Shown here: positions 18,285 through 27,769 of the stretch, piece by piece
Numbering within the stretch: position 1 is the first letter of the stretch
Layout: every line of letters starts with the position of its first letter
Assembly (NCBI GenBank): GCA_951812895.1
Contig: OX638333.1
Location: forward strand, 1,602,366-1,666,365
Direction of reading: 5' to 3'
Source: an uncultured Roseovarius sp.
GTDB taxonomy: Bacteria > Pseudomonadota > Alphaproteobacteria > Rhodobacterales > Rhodobacteraceae
Length of the DNA: 64,000 nucleotides
Made by a program: the position numbers and the translations under genes
Notes under the pieces: generated by a model
The model's database searches: none
The model's input: the letters and a program-made list of their open reading frames with translations, nothing else
Told to the model about the DNA's origin: nothing

Positions 18285-20637
18285 CTGTCTTTCCCTGCAG
18301 GAACTGGACAATTTCATCCCTGACTTTCTGATCCAACGCGCTGATTTCGCCTGCCTGCGCAGATCGTCGATCAACCAGGTACTTCTGCAATGCATCCAGA
18401 ACAAGCTGCTCGACCTGCGTCGTGCCCACGGGCAAGGCCGACGTTACGATCCCTCTCAGCTTCCCACGTATTTTCTCGGCCTCATCAGACGCGCCGCGGG
18501 CTAGAAGATCACCTATCTCGGCAATCGACCTGCCCATTTCGGGGTCTTCGGTCGAGAACATGCCAAACAAGTCCGACGTCAGCAACTGGTCAAGCGTCAG
18601 GTTCCCAAGCGGTGGAAAATCTTCCAACTGCTCCACATATTCCGGTATGGTCTTTCGAGTGTCCTTTGAAACCTCCCGGCGCATCCGGCGCAGCACTTTG
18701 ACCTGACCGCCCTGAAGCCCGCGTAGGCAAAGCGGATCATGGGTTGTCACGATGAAATTCACGTTGGGCAGGGCTCGGCGCAATCCATGCAGGATTTGCA
18801 TTTTCCACAGCGGGTGCAGATGTGCCTCGATCTCATCTATCAGAACGATGGCCTTTGCCTCCGACAGCAGGGTGCTGCGATTGTCCCGCTCCGACAGCAT
18901 CCAGCGCATTATGTCACAGACCATGCCGATCACGGCGCGATAGCCTGAGGATACATCGCGAAACGGTGTGCGGACGATGGTGCTGTCGCCATTGGCGCCG
19001 TGCTCTTCGCGCAGTATGTAACACCGTTCGTTGTCCCGGTCGGCCTCGATGGTGTTGTATTCAACGCCCGACGCGGAAATAACGTGACGCAACACGCGCA
19101 CCACCTCCTCGAATTCACCCGGACCGGTTAGCCCGGACATCCATTTTTCGGGGTTGGGCAGGACGTATTGTGCGTCAAACAAAGTTCGCAGCCGGGCAGA
19201 GGGACGTTGACGTTTATCTGCGGTCAGAAACAACCGAAATGCCCCATAGGCATAGACTGGTAGGCGCGGCGGAAGAAGCCCTGCCACCTCCTCGGTCATA
19301 CTTGCCTCGGTGATCTGTAACGTTACCTGCGGACGTCTTTGATTTGCGTCATCCCCGCCATCCTCGATTGTGCGATCCTGGAGGCTATACGTGGCTTCAA
19401 CACTTGCAAGTTGGCGCTTCTCAGAGGCTCGTCCCCCCATAAGTTCGGGCTTTAAAATGAACCGCTCATTGGTCAATCCAAGATCAGCCCTCACCTCATC
19501 CGTAGTTAGAACCAGCGCAAGAGCTTCGAGGATAGAGCTTTTCCCGGCCGCATTCTCCCCGAGAATCAGCATGACTGCGCCGCTGTTTTTCGGATTTGAA
19601 GGATCGGGGGACGGCAATCCAATTTCGACATTTTCGAGCGCCTTAAAATTTCTGATCTTGACCGAGCGCGGCACAACGCCGACCGAACCCGAGATCTCGC
19701 GCCGCTTAGACTCTTTCGCCCTACCTGGAGAGTTGAGCACACTTTCTGCAGCAAGCCCAAGCCTCTGTGTGAAGCCCTCATCCTTCATCTGTTGGATGTA
19801 GTACTGCCAGATGCGGGAGCGGGACATGATCGGACGCCCGCCACCCCCACCTCCGATACGACGTGCAATCTGATACAAGAGCAGAAACCAGACACCACCG
19901 AATTCCATGGCGGTAAAATCAAAAAGCGTGTTCCTGGTTTCGGTTGTTGGTGGCGCGTGTGCCAAAACGGACAGACGCTCATCAAACACAGCTCTTCGTC
20001 GATCCACCAGCTCGGGGCGATTCAGGTTGAATTGCTCTGTCGTTTCGTCAGCGCGTTGGGAATGACCGCGCAACAAATGTCCATCCGGCAGCGGCACTAA
20101 GAACTTCCGCAGATCATTGTTGCCACAGGGGTCGATCAGAACGGGACGGTCAGGCTTCCAATCTGGAAACGTGCCTGTCGGCCGCTTTTCATACTCGGCA
20201 ACAGCCTCGGCAGAGGGCAAAGGACCGCGCTTGCCATATACTGGGAAATGCGATGAATTCGCGGGCTCGCAGCTTGGGCAAATCAGATAAAGGTTGTTCC
20301 AGTCGTTGACCAGCCAAGTATAGTATAGATGCTTTCTATCAGCAAACTCCGTTGGAGCATCATCAGGTGGCCCGGCGTTCTGGATTGGGCGGAACCGATA
20401 GATGATGGGCGACTCGGTTTCCATTTCGCAAAAGGCGCAGCGTCCCCTGAACAACTTTGTCAGACTAAGCATCAGGTCATCGTCGTTATAAAGCAGCGCA
20501 TCGAAGGAAACTGTTGTTTGCGCCGACTTGTCCTGATCCATATCGAAGATACGCTGCAGCTCTTCACGCGCGGCTGCCGTCAATCTGTTCGACAGGGAAG
20601 CTGGGGCGGGGACGGTTTCGCGTTTAAACTGTTGCAT
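18271..20637 (-). CDS. AAA/ABC-type ATPase with N-terminal degenerate HNH domain (PtuA-like fusion)
   Basis: 788 residues in two parts. Residues ~1-225 follow the same TIGR02646 plan as the neighbouring nuclease: Cys67-x2-Cys70, FRP at 82-84, NDWNNL, Cys120-x2-Cys123, LIDPCGNNDLRKFL, then LNRPELVDRRR. The catalytic EHFRPK is replaced by YRFRPI and the Asn after the last zinc knuckle is lost, so this half should bind zinc but not cut. Residues ~320-788 are an SMC/OLD-like ATPase. Walker A is GENAAGKS (360-367), a signature-like VSSGYRAV lies near 564, Walker B is AIVLIDEIEAHLHP (596-609), and the H-loop is TTHD (near 630). PtuA ATPases sense and license the PtuB nuclease. The fused dead nuclease may serve to dock the active one. 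The stop overlaps the nuclease start. Confidence 0.8.
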   Translation of the reverse strand: MQQFKRETVPAPASLSNRLTAAAREELQRIFDMDQDKSAQTTVSFDALLYNDDDLMLSLTKLFRGRCAFCEMETESPIIYRFRPIQNAGPPDDAPTEFADRKHLYYTWLVNDWNNLYLICPSCEPANSSHFPVYGKRGPLPSAEAVAEYEKRPTGTFPDWKPDRPVLIDPCGNNDLRKFLVPLPDGHLLRGHSQRADETTEQFNLNRPELVDRRRAVFDERLSVLAHAPPTTETRNTLFDFTAMEFGGVWFLLLYQIARRIGGGGGGRPIMSRSRIWQYYIQQMKDEGFTQRLGLAAESVLNSPGRAKESKRREISGSVGVVPRSVKIRNFKALENVEIGLPSPDPSNPKNSGAVMLILGENAAGKSSILEALALVLTTDEVRADLGLTNERFILKPELMGGRASEKRQLASVEATYSLQDRTIEDGGDDANQRRPQVTLQITEASMTEEVAGLLPPRLPVYAYGAFRLFLTADKRQRPSARLRTLFDAQYVLPNPEKWMSGLTGPGEFEEVVRVLRHVISASGVEYNTIEADRDNERCYILREEHGANGDSTIVRTPFRDVSSGYRAVIGMVCDIMRWMLSERDNRSTLLSEAKAIVLIDEIEAHLHPLWKMQILHGLRRALPNVNFIVTTHDPLCLRGLQGGQVKVLRRMRREVSKDTRKTIPEYVEQLEDFPPLGNLTLDQLLTSDLFGMFSTEDPEMGRSIAEIGDLLARGASDEAEKIRGKLRGIVTSALPVGTTQVEQLVLDALQKYLVDRRSAQAGEISALDQKVRDEIVQFLQGKTDAPG

Positions 20638-20723
20638 GGTCTCGTTCTTCGTTTATCTCGCGCAAAAGGTTCAGAGCCTGGCGCTGCTTGACGATAGTCA
20701 ATGAGTTAGGTGCTTGGGATTGT

Positions 20724-21734
20724 TCAGCCGATCAATTCGGGAGCCCATTTTTTGATCCGAGCTTCGCAAAGCGCCCCAGCATGACGCATCAACACGGTCA
20801 TTTCCGCATCATTGAGCTTCTTAAGGTTGGTTCCGATACTCGAGGCAAACTCAGTATCCCCAGAATTGATCTCGCCGTCTTTGCTATCGATAGAAAACCA
20901 AATCGGGACCGGTCCTTGATCAGCTGCATATGCCAATTCCATGCGTTTGAATTGAAGTCCACGGACTTGCTCCATCAAAATACCTATTGCTTCAATTAGC
21001 ACCTTTGAACTGGATTCTGTTGGTGCTTGATTGATCTCAAATGGCTTTCCTCCGTCACTGACAAGCGCATAGTCCAGTTCATTGCGGTCCATACGCATCA
21101 ATGGGTTCACACCCAGATTGTCATAGACACCGCCATCTGTAAGGGTCACATACTCGGTTTCTTCGTTCGGGAAATCGGACTCGGAAACCTTGAGCGGAGG
21201 AAAGACCGGCGGAAACGCCGAAGATGCCGCAACGGCATTGCTGATCTTCTGGTTTGAGGCACTAGTCTGACCCAGTTCATGTTCTCCCATTTCCTCCGGT
21301 CGCCCACCGCCAGCGACGTAGAAGAACATGTTGCCCGTAGAGAGGTTGGTGGAATTCAGATATACCCGAGGGCCAGTCGATAAACGCTCCATTGTGGCAT
21401 CATGGAAAAGATGTTTGTCATAAGAGGCGGCTAAAGCGTCCAGCCTTGAACCAAATGGATTTAAAGCCCCTCCAATGAAAGATGACACGGCAATCGATCT
21501 TGTGCGGAGGTAAGCTTCAAGTTCATCGAGAACATCGGCGTTATTCCAGTTTAAGCACAGAAATGCGCCTGCGATGCTGCCGCCGCTCACACATGAAAAC
21601 AAATCAATCTTATCGAGAAGTCCAAATTCCTTGAATTTCCGAAACGTGCCTAAATGAAAAGCTGCTGCACGAAACCCGCCACCGGAAAGCGCCAGGCCTA
21701 TCCGTTTCTCCTCCCCATCAATGTTTACGCTCAT
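20724..21734 (-). CDS. Patatin-like phospholipase
   Basis: 336 residues from ATG 21734 (AGAGGG upstream). The N-terminal SGGGFRAAAFHLG is the patatin oxyanion loop, FSCVSGGSIAGA (near 46-57) contains the nucleophile serine, and LTDGGVYDNLG (near 215) carries the catalytic aspartate. Patatins hydrolyse membrane phospholipids; many serve as membrane-attacking effectors in anti-phage systems. No signal peptide. The gene lies between the MBL-fold gene (137 bp gap) and the HNH-ATPase gene (86 bp gap), all on the minus strand. A link with the Septu-like pair is inferred from position only. Confidence 0.88.
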   Translation of the reverse strand: MSVNIDGEEKRIGLALSGGGFRAAAFHLGTFRKFKEFGLLDKIDLFSCVSGGSIAGAFLCLNWNNADVLDELEAYLRTRSIAVSSFIGGALNPFGSRLDALAASYDKHLFHDATMERLSTGPRVYLNSTNLSTGNMFFYVAGGGRPEEMGEHELGQTSASNQKISNAVAASSAFPPVFPPLKVSESDFPNEETEYVTLTDGGVYDNLGVNPLMRMDRNELDYALVSDGGKPFEINQAPTESSSKVLIEAIGILMEQVRGLQFKRMELAYAADQGPVPIWFSIDSKDGEINSGDTEFASSIGTNLKKLNDAEMTVLMRHAGALCEARIKKWAPELIG

Positions 21735-21871
21735 TTCGCATCCCTCTCTTTGGTTAAGTGACCTACAGAATGTCACTTCGTTTATGGTCGGCGCGGCAAG
21801 CCTTCAGGTCGTCAACTTAAGGCAGTGCGCTTTTGACCTGGTTCGAGATACGTGAGCGAAGTTGGCAACAC

Positions 21872-23281
21872 TTAATCCGCCTCGAATTTGACTTCGATAA
21901 ACTCAACATGATCCAACATATCCTTCTGCCCCTTACCCATGGATTGCATATCCGTCCGCAAGGGCTGGGGCTTGTCGAGCCAGCCCTTATCACCTACCTC
22001 GCGCGGTGAAGGTTTCTTGGAATAGGTCTTCATTACGGAGTAGTTGAATATCTCATCCTCAGGATCGAAGCTTGCATTGCCTTTCTTGAAGTCCGTCAAA
22101 TATGATCTGGTATTGCTGATCCGTTTTCCAATCTCTGCCAGCAATTCCCCATCCGGAATTGTGTCGTACTGTTTTCGCTTCGTTGAAACCAGACATTGCG
22201 CAGTTGGGGTTTCTCCGGAGCCAGGCAATGGCAGAATTGCATTGAAAATCTGATTGACCTCGTCGTCTTCATCAGCGTGCCGATTCCAAGGCGTCGAATT
22301 ATGGCTTCCGTGATGCCCGGCTTTCAGAAAATCCACCGGCTGGGACAAATGTTCTTTGCGCTCATGCCACATAACGTTCCAACTGCCGTTTTTCTTACCC
22401 TCGCGATACTCTTCTTCCCATTCAGCATCGCCAACAAAAAGCAATCGCTTGCCTTTCCATTCGATCAGCAACACCGTGCTAACATTGTTTTGGATCTTGG
22501 AATCATCTACCGCAAATGCCAGCCCGTTGGATAACATTCGGGATTGCAATGAGCGGAAATCGTCCGCGCTGATATTGGTGGGTCCTGATTTTTTGACGGG
22601 GGTTGCAAGACTGCGGAAATGGTCAGCGCCCCCTTGCAAACCTCGCAGTGCTTCGTCCGCTTCTTTCCCAAGGTAAAAGCCGTCGATGTCCTTTTCCGGC
22701 GCAAGAATTGTTATTTCCGTATCTGTGATCGAAACGCCTAGATCGTCGGATGTCATACCTGCGAATACATACTTGGGCGCGATGTCGTTATCTTTTGGCA
22801 GGGTTTTGGTTAATGCCTCTGTGGCGCCCTTGTTGCTGATCCCGTAAAGCTCAACCAAATCTGCAAACTCGGGGCTTAGCGCGGCGCCGGAGTTGGTCAT
22901 ATCGGTCATTGCAGTTGCTGCAACATCATGAAACGCCATTGATTTTTTAGCCTGGCTATGAGTTTCATCCATCGCTGCGGTGATCCAGATATTGCCAACT
23001 TCAATGTTTTTAAAAAACTTAGGATCAAACCCTTTTATGTGGTCCTCGTGTCGGTGCGTGACTACGATTGCATCAAGGTGTTTTTTCCCTGTTCCGGCGC
23101 CAGCGGGAAGTTCATGTGTAGCCATATGGGCGATCGCCCGTTTCATGACGCCCGATCGAGCGCTTTCCTTGGAACCGCAATCAATCAGCATGTGAAAGTC
23201 GTCCGCGCCATTTGGTATGCGGACGTAAAAGCAATCGCCGCAGCCGACGTTGTAGCCTCGAATTAGGAGCTCACTTCCCAT
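21872..23281 (-). CDS. ComEC/Rec2-type metallo-beta-lactamase-fold hydrolase
   Basis: 469 residues. The metal motif HxHxDH is THRHEDHIKGF (His76, His78, Asp80, His81). LLFVGDAEWEEEY holds the bridging aspartate, and KAGHHGSHNSTPW is the HHGS motif typical of the soluble beta-lactamase domain of ComEC-like proteins. The family acts on phosphodiesters, often nucleic acids or cyclic nucleotides. The ATG at 23281 lies inside the end of the metallopeptidase gene (19-base overlap), so the two are coupled. There is no signal peptide or membrane segment. The C-terminal ~130 residues are charged and unassigned. Confidence 0.82.
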   Translation of the reverse strand: MGSELLIRGYNVGCGDCFYVRIPNGADDFHMLIDCGSKESARSGVMKRAIAHMATHELPAGAGTGKKHLDAIVVTHRHEDHIKGFDPKFFKNIEVGNIWITAAMDETHSQAKKSMAFHDVAATAMTDMTNSGAALSPEFADLVELYGISNKGATEALTKTLPKDNDIAPKYVFAGMTSDDLGVSITDTEITILAPEKDIDGFYLGKEADEALRGLQGGADHFRSLATPVKKSGPTNISADDFRSLQSRMLSNGLAFAVDDSKIQNNVSTVLLIEWKGKRLLFVGDAEWEEEYREGKKNGSWNVMWHERKEHLSQPVDFLKAGHHGSHNSTPWNRHADEDDEVNQIFNAILPLPGSGETPTAQCLVSTKRKQYDTIPDGELLAEIGKRISNTRSYLTDFKKGNASFDPEDEIFNYSVMKTYSKKPSPREVGDKGWLDKPQPLRTDMQSMGKGQKDMLDHVEFIEVKFEAD

Positions 23282-25083
23282 GACCGGCCTCCCTGGTAAT
23301 GATCGTGGTCCTCGCCGGATAAGCTCAGATGCGGCGTTCTCTCAAATCGCAAAGCACCATCTAGTTCGCGCACGGTGACGGGTGGAACATAAGTGCCGAG
23401 CAGGCCCTTCTCGCCACCAAGCACAGCACCAACCTGTCCGGATTTTATCCGATGTGCGATATTTTCCAGCAGTGCTTCTCGCCGTTTTCTCCCTATAGCG
23501 ATTTCCTCTTTCCACGCCTTGTTTCGCCCCCCTTGAGTGCCGGGCTTTCGCGCCCAGGACAAAACCGTGCCCTTTTCGTCGAACACAATCGTTCCGCCGC
23601 AAAGCATCGTCGTGGATTGCCCTCTAAATTCGCCAAACTCCGAACCTGTCAGCGGAACGTTTTCCCGCCAGAGGTATTCTAGGATGATTTGCCGGGGAAC
23701 GCGTCGCCCTTCCCGGGTCAACTTCTGCGAGTCGTAGAGATCGGCAACAAAGACATCCTGGATTGCTGGGATCAAAAGCGCGTCTCTGTTGTCATCCAGG
23801 AACCGATAGGCGCCTGCGCGGGAGCGCGAGATATTGTCGATGTCGTGGAACACTTTAAGGCGCAGGCGGGCATAGACATAGCGCGGCTCTCGCATGGCTT
23901 CGGCATGAGATTCATCTAGAATTTCGCGCTTAACGAAAATCTTCAGCATCGTCTCAATATAGTTGTGTGGATCTGTTGGGTTCGCCAATTCTTCAGCGCG
24001 TAGAACAGCCAAAGCATAGTCCTCAAACGTGACGTCAACAGGGGGCAACAGGTCAAGGGGCTGGATTGCCACGCGTTGCATCCGCTGGATCGCAGACCAA
24101 TACGCGTCTCTTGCGGTGTTGTCTGAGTTATCCAAATAGTGCTCGGACAATTTCAGGAGTATCTCGTACATGGCACCGGTCATCACCTCGGACAGTGCAT
24201 GTGGGCCAGAGCCTTTTTGATCCGACATTTTCAGGTTGTTGTCTGCCGTTCGCAAATAATCGTTATTGCTCACTGCTTTGCCAAACTCCTCGGCGATCCC
24301 CGACAGTTGTTTTGCCTCCGAAAGATTGCCATCGGTGCTATCAGCCAGTTTTTTGCGGAAGTCGTTTTTGCGCAAGAGCAGCAGGATTGCAGTCATATCT
24401 CCCATGAATTCGTGGAAAGCACCGGTTTCATCTAGGCAGCTTTCGATGAAATAGGGTCTCACGCCGTCAAGCACAGCGTGACCAAATTCGTGGTTAATGA
24501 TGTCCGTTGAAAGACACGTATAGACCCGCTCCCCTTCATCGTTGTCGAAATAATAAAACTGTAGAGATTTGCTTTTACGATCGTAAAATGCATTCTTGCC
24601 GTACCCTGCGTGCGGAACGACGATCAGGCGATTTCCCTCGAAGCCGAAAGGAATCGGGCGCCCAAGCCCTTGGCCTTGTTCAAAAAATGTCAACGCCATT
24701 TGAAGAACAGCCCATACGTTGACTTGGTGAAACTGCAATGGCTTCGTGTTTTTATGGTCTAATACTTTACCAGCAGGATCAAGAAACGCTTCTTTTTTCA
24801 GATTCCATTTCGCCTTGGGTGCAAGATGGCCAGTATCCCCATTGTAGTCAACAATCGCGAACCGGGCGCTGGTCGGTCCATCAGATATTCCCGGCTCCCA
24901 GCGTACCAAGTGTTCTTTGTCAAATCCGAATTTCGGATCGTTTTTAGCGAGCAAAGGATCTTGTAAATAGACCGTGAAAGGGATCAGAAGACCAAGCTCT
25001 TCTTTAACCTTCTTGTCCAGATATTGAGACGCGGCATACAATCTTTTCCGCGCCGTCTCAGTTGTTCTGCGTCGTACCCCCAT
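23263..25083 (-). CDS. Gluzincin metallopeptidase (thermolysin-like active site)
   Basis: 606 residues. The zinc site is IINHEFGHAVLDG (His198-Glu199-x2-His202) followed 22 residues on by ETGAFHEFMGDM with the third ligand Glu225, the M4/M36-like gluzincin arrangement. There is no secretion signal or thermolysin-type propeptide, so it probably acts in the cytoplasm. The C-terminal ~350 residues are unassigned. It is first in a minus-strand run of five genes (with MBL-fold, patatin, HNH-ATPase, HNH), and its stop overlaps the next start. Peptidases of this kind can activate partner effectors in defence loci, but that role here is speculation. Confidence 0.75.
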   Translation of the reverse strand: MGVRRRTTETARKRLYAASQYLDKKVKEELGLLIPFTVYLQDPLLAKNDPKFGFDKEHLVRWEPGISDGPTSARFAIVDYNGDTGHLAPKAKWNLKKEAFLDPAGKVLDHKNTKPLQFHQVNVWAVLQMALTFFEQGQGLGRPIPFGFEGNRLIVVPHAGYGKNAFYDRKSKSLQFYYFDNDEGERVYTCLSTDIINHEFGHAVLDGVRPYFIESCLDETGAFHEFMGDMTAILLLLRKNDFRKKLADSTDGNLSEAKQLSGIAEEFGKAVSNNDYLRTADNNLKMSDQKGSGPHALSEVMTGAMYEILLKLSEHYLDNSDNTARDAYWSAIQRMQRVAIQPLDLLPPVDVTFEDYALAVLRAEELANPTDPHNYIETMLKIFVKREILDESHAEAMREPRYVYARLRLKVFHDIDNISRSRAGAYRFLDDNRDALLIPAIQDVFVADLYDSQKLTREGRRVPRQIILEYLWRENVPLTGSEFGEFRGQSTTMLCGGTIVFDEKGTVLSWARKPGTQGGRNKAWKEEIAIGRKRREALLENIAHRIKSGQVGAVLGGEKGLLGTYVPPVTVRELDGALRFERTPHLSLSGEDHDHYQGGRSWEVSS

Positions 25084-25431
25084 TGTCCAACCCCTTACAA
25101 ATTAAAGGTATGCAAATTAAGTAAACACAACTGGACCAGCCTTCACAAAGGGCCCTGCACAAAACCTAACCATACCATCCGCATTCAAATTCTGCGCAAC
25201 TAGATTCTCTTTAGAGTTTAGCAGATGACCCCTATACTAATCAAATGCGTGTCGAAGCTTCCTCCGAAACCGCCACCAGCCATTCGGCGCGATGCTGAGA
25301 TTCAGTATTCGAAATACAACCATTCGGGAATAGCACTGCATTTGTCAGGTAAACGCCCCGCTAAGAATATGACCGCAGTGTTCGGTTTCGTTTCAATCTG
25401 TATAGTCTTCATAAAATAAGTTGGGAATTTT
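25084..25431. other. Divergent promoter region
   Basis: About 350 bp between the metallopeptidase gene (minus) and the DUF2779 gene (plus). It is AT-richer than its neighbours and should carry both promoters. I see no convincing gene or repeat in it. Confidence 0.5.
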
Positions 25432-26871
25432 GTGACGGAAACCGAAAAAGTGCAAATCTCCAAGACCGATTTCATACACTACCTGAACTGCCCAAAGTCG
25501 CTTTGGCTGCTGAAACACAAGCCTGATGTCTATCCGCATGGTGAATTTTCAAACTATGCGAAAAAAATTGCAGCTGAAGGTTATGAAGTCGAAGAACACG
25601 TCCAAGCGCTTCTGAGCGACCAACCCAAAGCTCATACCTATTCCTTCCAATCAATCTTCCAAACGGAGCGGGGTCTCTATGCGCGAGCGGACGTGACCCG
25701 TGACAACGGAGATGGGACCATCAACATCTATGAGGTCAAATCTTCAACCAGCGTGAAGAGAGGCGCCCGGCACAATCAGATTAAGGATGCTGCGTTTCAG
25801 AAAATTGCCGCCGAAGAGGCCGGAGCGAATGTCGCGAGTGTTTTCATCGTACATCTTAACAGAGACTATGTGCGGGACGGCGAAATTGATCGGCAAGAGC
25901 TATTGGTGTTTGTAGATGTGACAAACGAAGTCGCTGCTGTCGAACCCGAAACTCGAGCCGAGATTGATCGCGCATTGGAGATTATGGATCAAACAGCAAT
26001 CGATGAGAGCTCGTGTACTTGCCTCACTCTCACCAAGTCAAACCATTGCGACGCCTTTGACTATTTCAATCCCAACATCCCCAAACCTTCCATCTACAAT
26101 CTTCCCCGGATCAGCAAAGCAAAGCTCGCAGGCTTTGTTGCAGGCGGCCGCTTTGAGCTTGATGAGATTGAGTTGGGTGAAGTCACGCAGAAACAAGCGC
26201 TCGTGTTGCAATCTGCGCAATCGCGTAAACCCTTGATCGATCAGACAGTACTAGCGGGCTTTTACTCGAAAGTTACGTACCCAATCTACTTCCTTGACTA
26301 CGAAACATACAGTTCCGCAATTCCCTTGGTTGATCGTGCACGCCCGCAGGCCCCGATCCCGTTTCAGTATTCTTTGCACGTCAAGCGGACGCCGGGCGAT
26401 ACAGAACTGCTTCATGCCGAGTACCTTGCGAAGGAAGCAGCCATGCCGTTGGCCCTTATCGAGCACATGCAAAACCATATCGGCGCTACGGGGAGCGTCG
26501 TTTCTTGGCATGCCGCATTCGAGAACACCCAAAACAAAAATATGGCTGCGCTTTATCCAAACAAAGCGGACTTTCTGAATAGCTTGATCGAGCGAACGCT
26601 CGATCTCGAGGATTTATTCAAGGACGGGTACGTCGATATCGCCTTTGGTGGCTCAACCTCGATCAAAATGGTGCTGCCAGTTTTGGCACCTGATCTGACC
26701 TACGAGGGTATGGATGTTGCCAACGGAACCGATGCTATGGAAGCCTGGATCAGGTTCATCACCATGTCAGAGAGTGCTGATAAAGACCAACTTCGCGAGG
26801 CTATGCTGGAATACTGCAAGCTCGACACCTATGCGATGGTCAGGATTTTCGAGGAAATGGAAAGGGTTTGA
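25432..26871 (+). CDS. DUF2779 family protein with PD-(D/E)XK and RNase H-like domains
   Basis: 479 residues from a GTG start. The beginning (ISKTDFIHYLNCPKSLWL) is typical of Cas4/RecB-like nuclease modules. ARADVTRDNGDG...IYEVKSS near 80-110 gives the D...ExK active site. The second half, from YPIYFLDYETY (near 283), is the DUF2779 domain, a DnaQ/RNase H-like fold ending with CKLDTYAMVRIFEEM. The combination suggests a DNA exonuclease. It stands alone between divergent clusters, directly before the IS66/alpA scar and the Hachiman genes; DUF2779 proteins often occur in mobile regions. Confidence 0.8.
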   Translation: MTETEKVQISKTDFIHYLNCPKSLWLLKHKPDVYPHGEFSNYAKKIAAEGYEVEEHVQALLSDQPKAHTYSFQSIFQTERGLYARADVTRDNGDGTINIYEVKSSTSVKRGARHNQIKDAAFQKIAAEEAGANVASVFIVHLNRDYVRDGEIDRQELLVFVDVTNEVAAVEPETRAEIDRALEIMDQTAIDESSCTCLTLTKSNHCDAFDYFNPNIPKPSIYNLPRISKAKLAGFVAGGRFELDEIELGEVTQKQALVLQSAQSRKPLIDQTVLAGFYSKVTYPIYFLDYETYSSAIPLVDRARPQAPIPFQYSLHVKRTPGDTELLHAEYLAKEAAMPLALIEHMQNHIGATGSVVSWHAAFENTQNKNMAALYPNKADFLNSLIERTLDLEDLFKDGYVDIAFGGSTSIKMVLPVLAPDLTYEGMDVANGTDAMEAWIRFITMSESADKDQLREAMLEYCKLDTYAMVRIFEEMERV

Positions 26872-26931
26872 GAACGGACGCGGCCCATTAGTTCATGGTG
26901 TGGCAGCTTTAAGGAACAGCCAAAAATTATC

Positions 26932-27431
26932 GTAAGCGGTGCGCTGATCACACGGGTTTAGCGTAGTTCCAGGGCAGCAGTTCGTTGATGTCCGTTTGTT
27001 TGTGGCCCTCTGCGATAGCTGTCAGGACGCCGGACAAAAAGCCGTGTGGTTCGATCCCGTTGAGCTTGCAGGTCTAGATGAGGGACGCGATTACTGCCCA
27101 GTTTTGTGCGCCTGCGTCATGGCCTGCGAAGAGCGCGTTTTTGCGGTTTAGGGCGATGGGGCGGATCGTGCGCTCGACGGGATTTTTGTCGAGTTCGATG
27201 CGGCCATCATCCAGGAACAGACCCAGCCCGCCCCAGTATTTGGCGATGTATTTCAGGGCCTCTCCGGTTGGGGATTTTGAAGAGACGCGGGCGCGGCTTT
27301 GGGCAAGCCAAAGCTCGAGGGTGTCGATGATGGGTTTTGAGCGTTCCCGCCGTGCAGCGTGACGTTGGTCGGCGCTCAGGCCACGCAGGTCTTTTTCGAT
27401 GCGATAGAGCGCCTGGATTTGAGCCAAGCCT
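26932..27431 (-). pseudogene. IS66 transposase C-terminal fragment with right terminus
   Basis: The minus frame reads AQIQALYRIEKDLRGLSADQR, then VERTIRPIALNRKNALFAGH and WAVIASLI, the IS66 TnpC C-terminal region. A TAG at 27074-27076 replaces the usual Glu of SLIETCKLNG; the frame resumes and ends at 26948 with ELLPWNYAKPV. The element end GTAAGCGG is at 26932. The N-terminal two thirds are missing: at about 27431 the sequence switches into an alpA-like gene on the other strand. Confidence 0.8.
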
Positions 27432-27577
27432 TGGTCTTGTATTCGCCCCAACATATCGCACGCCTGGAAAAATCCGGAGACTTCCCCAAGCGGGTTCAGC
27501 TCGGGGCTAACAGAGTGGGATGGATTGAGGCCGAAGTGCTGGACTGGCTCGAAGAGCGCATTAAAAATCGAAAGTAA
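27432..27577 (+). pseudogene. AlpA-like regulator, copy 2, 5'-truncated
   Basis: The frame ALVLYSPQHIARLEKSGDFP through VGWIEAEVLDWLEERIKNRK matches the alpA-like genes at 16754 and 52138, but their first ~11 residues are replaced by IS66 sequence and no start codon is left. It retains the downstream tandem hairpins. An IS66-mediated deletion most simply explains the junction. Confidence 0.75.
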
Positions 27578-27580
27578 CCA

Positions 27581-27626
27581 CTTGCTCCTTTCGGAGCGGG
27601 ACGACCCGGAGGTGCACACTTCGGGT
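27581..27626 (+). repeat. Tandem hairpins after alpA copy 2
   Basis: GCTCC-TTTC-GGAGC (27581-27594) and ACGACCCG / CGGGTCGT (27598-27605, 27619-27626) with GAGGTGCACACTT between. Same structure as at 16942-16985. Confidence 0.6.
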
Positions 27627-27769
27627 CGTTCACCACTCTGGCAACAGATCGCTACTCACAAGTGATACCGTATTCCCAAGACGATTTACCCGAAGCGGTC
27701 GCGAAAACTCCCATACAGGAGAGGCTTTTAGGCGTCATCATCTTAAGGTAGTATGGATTAGGAACAAAT

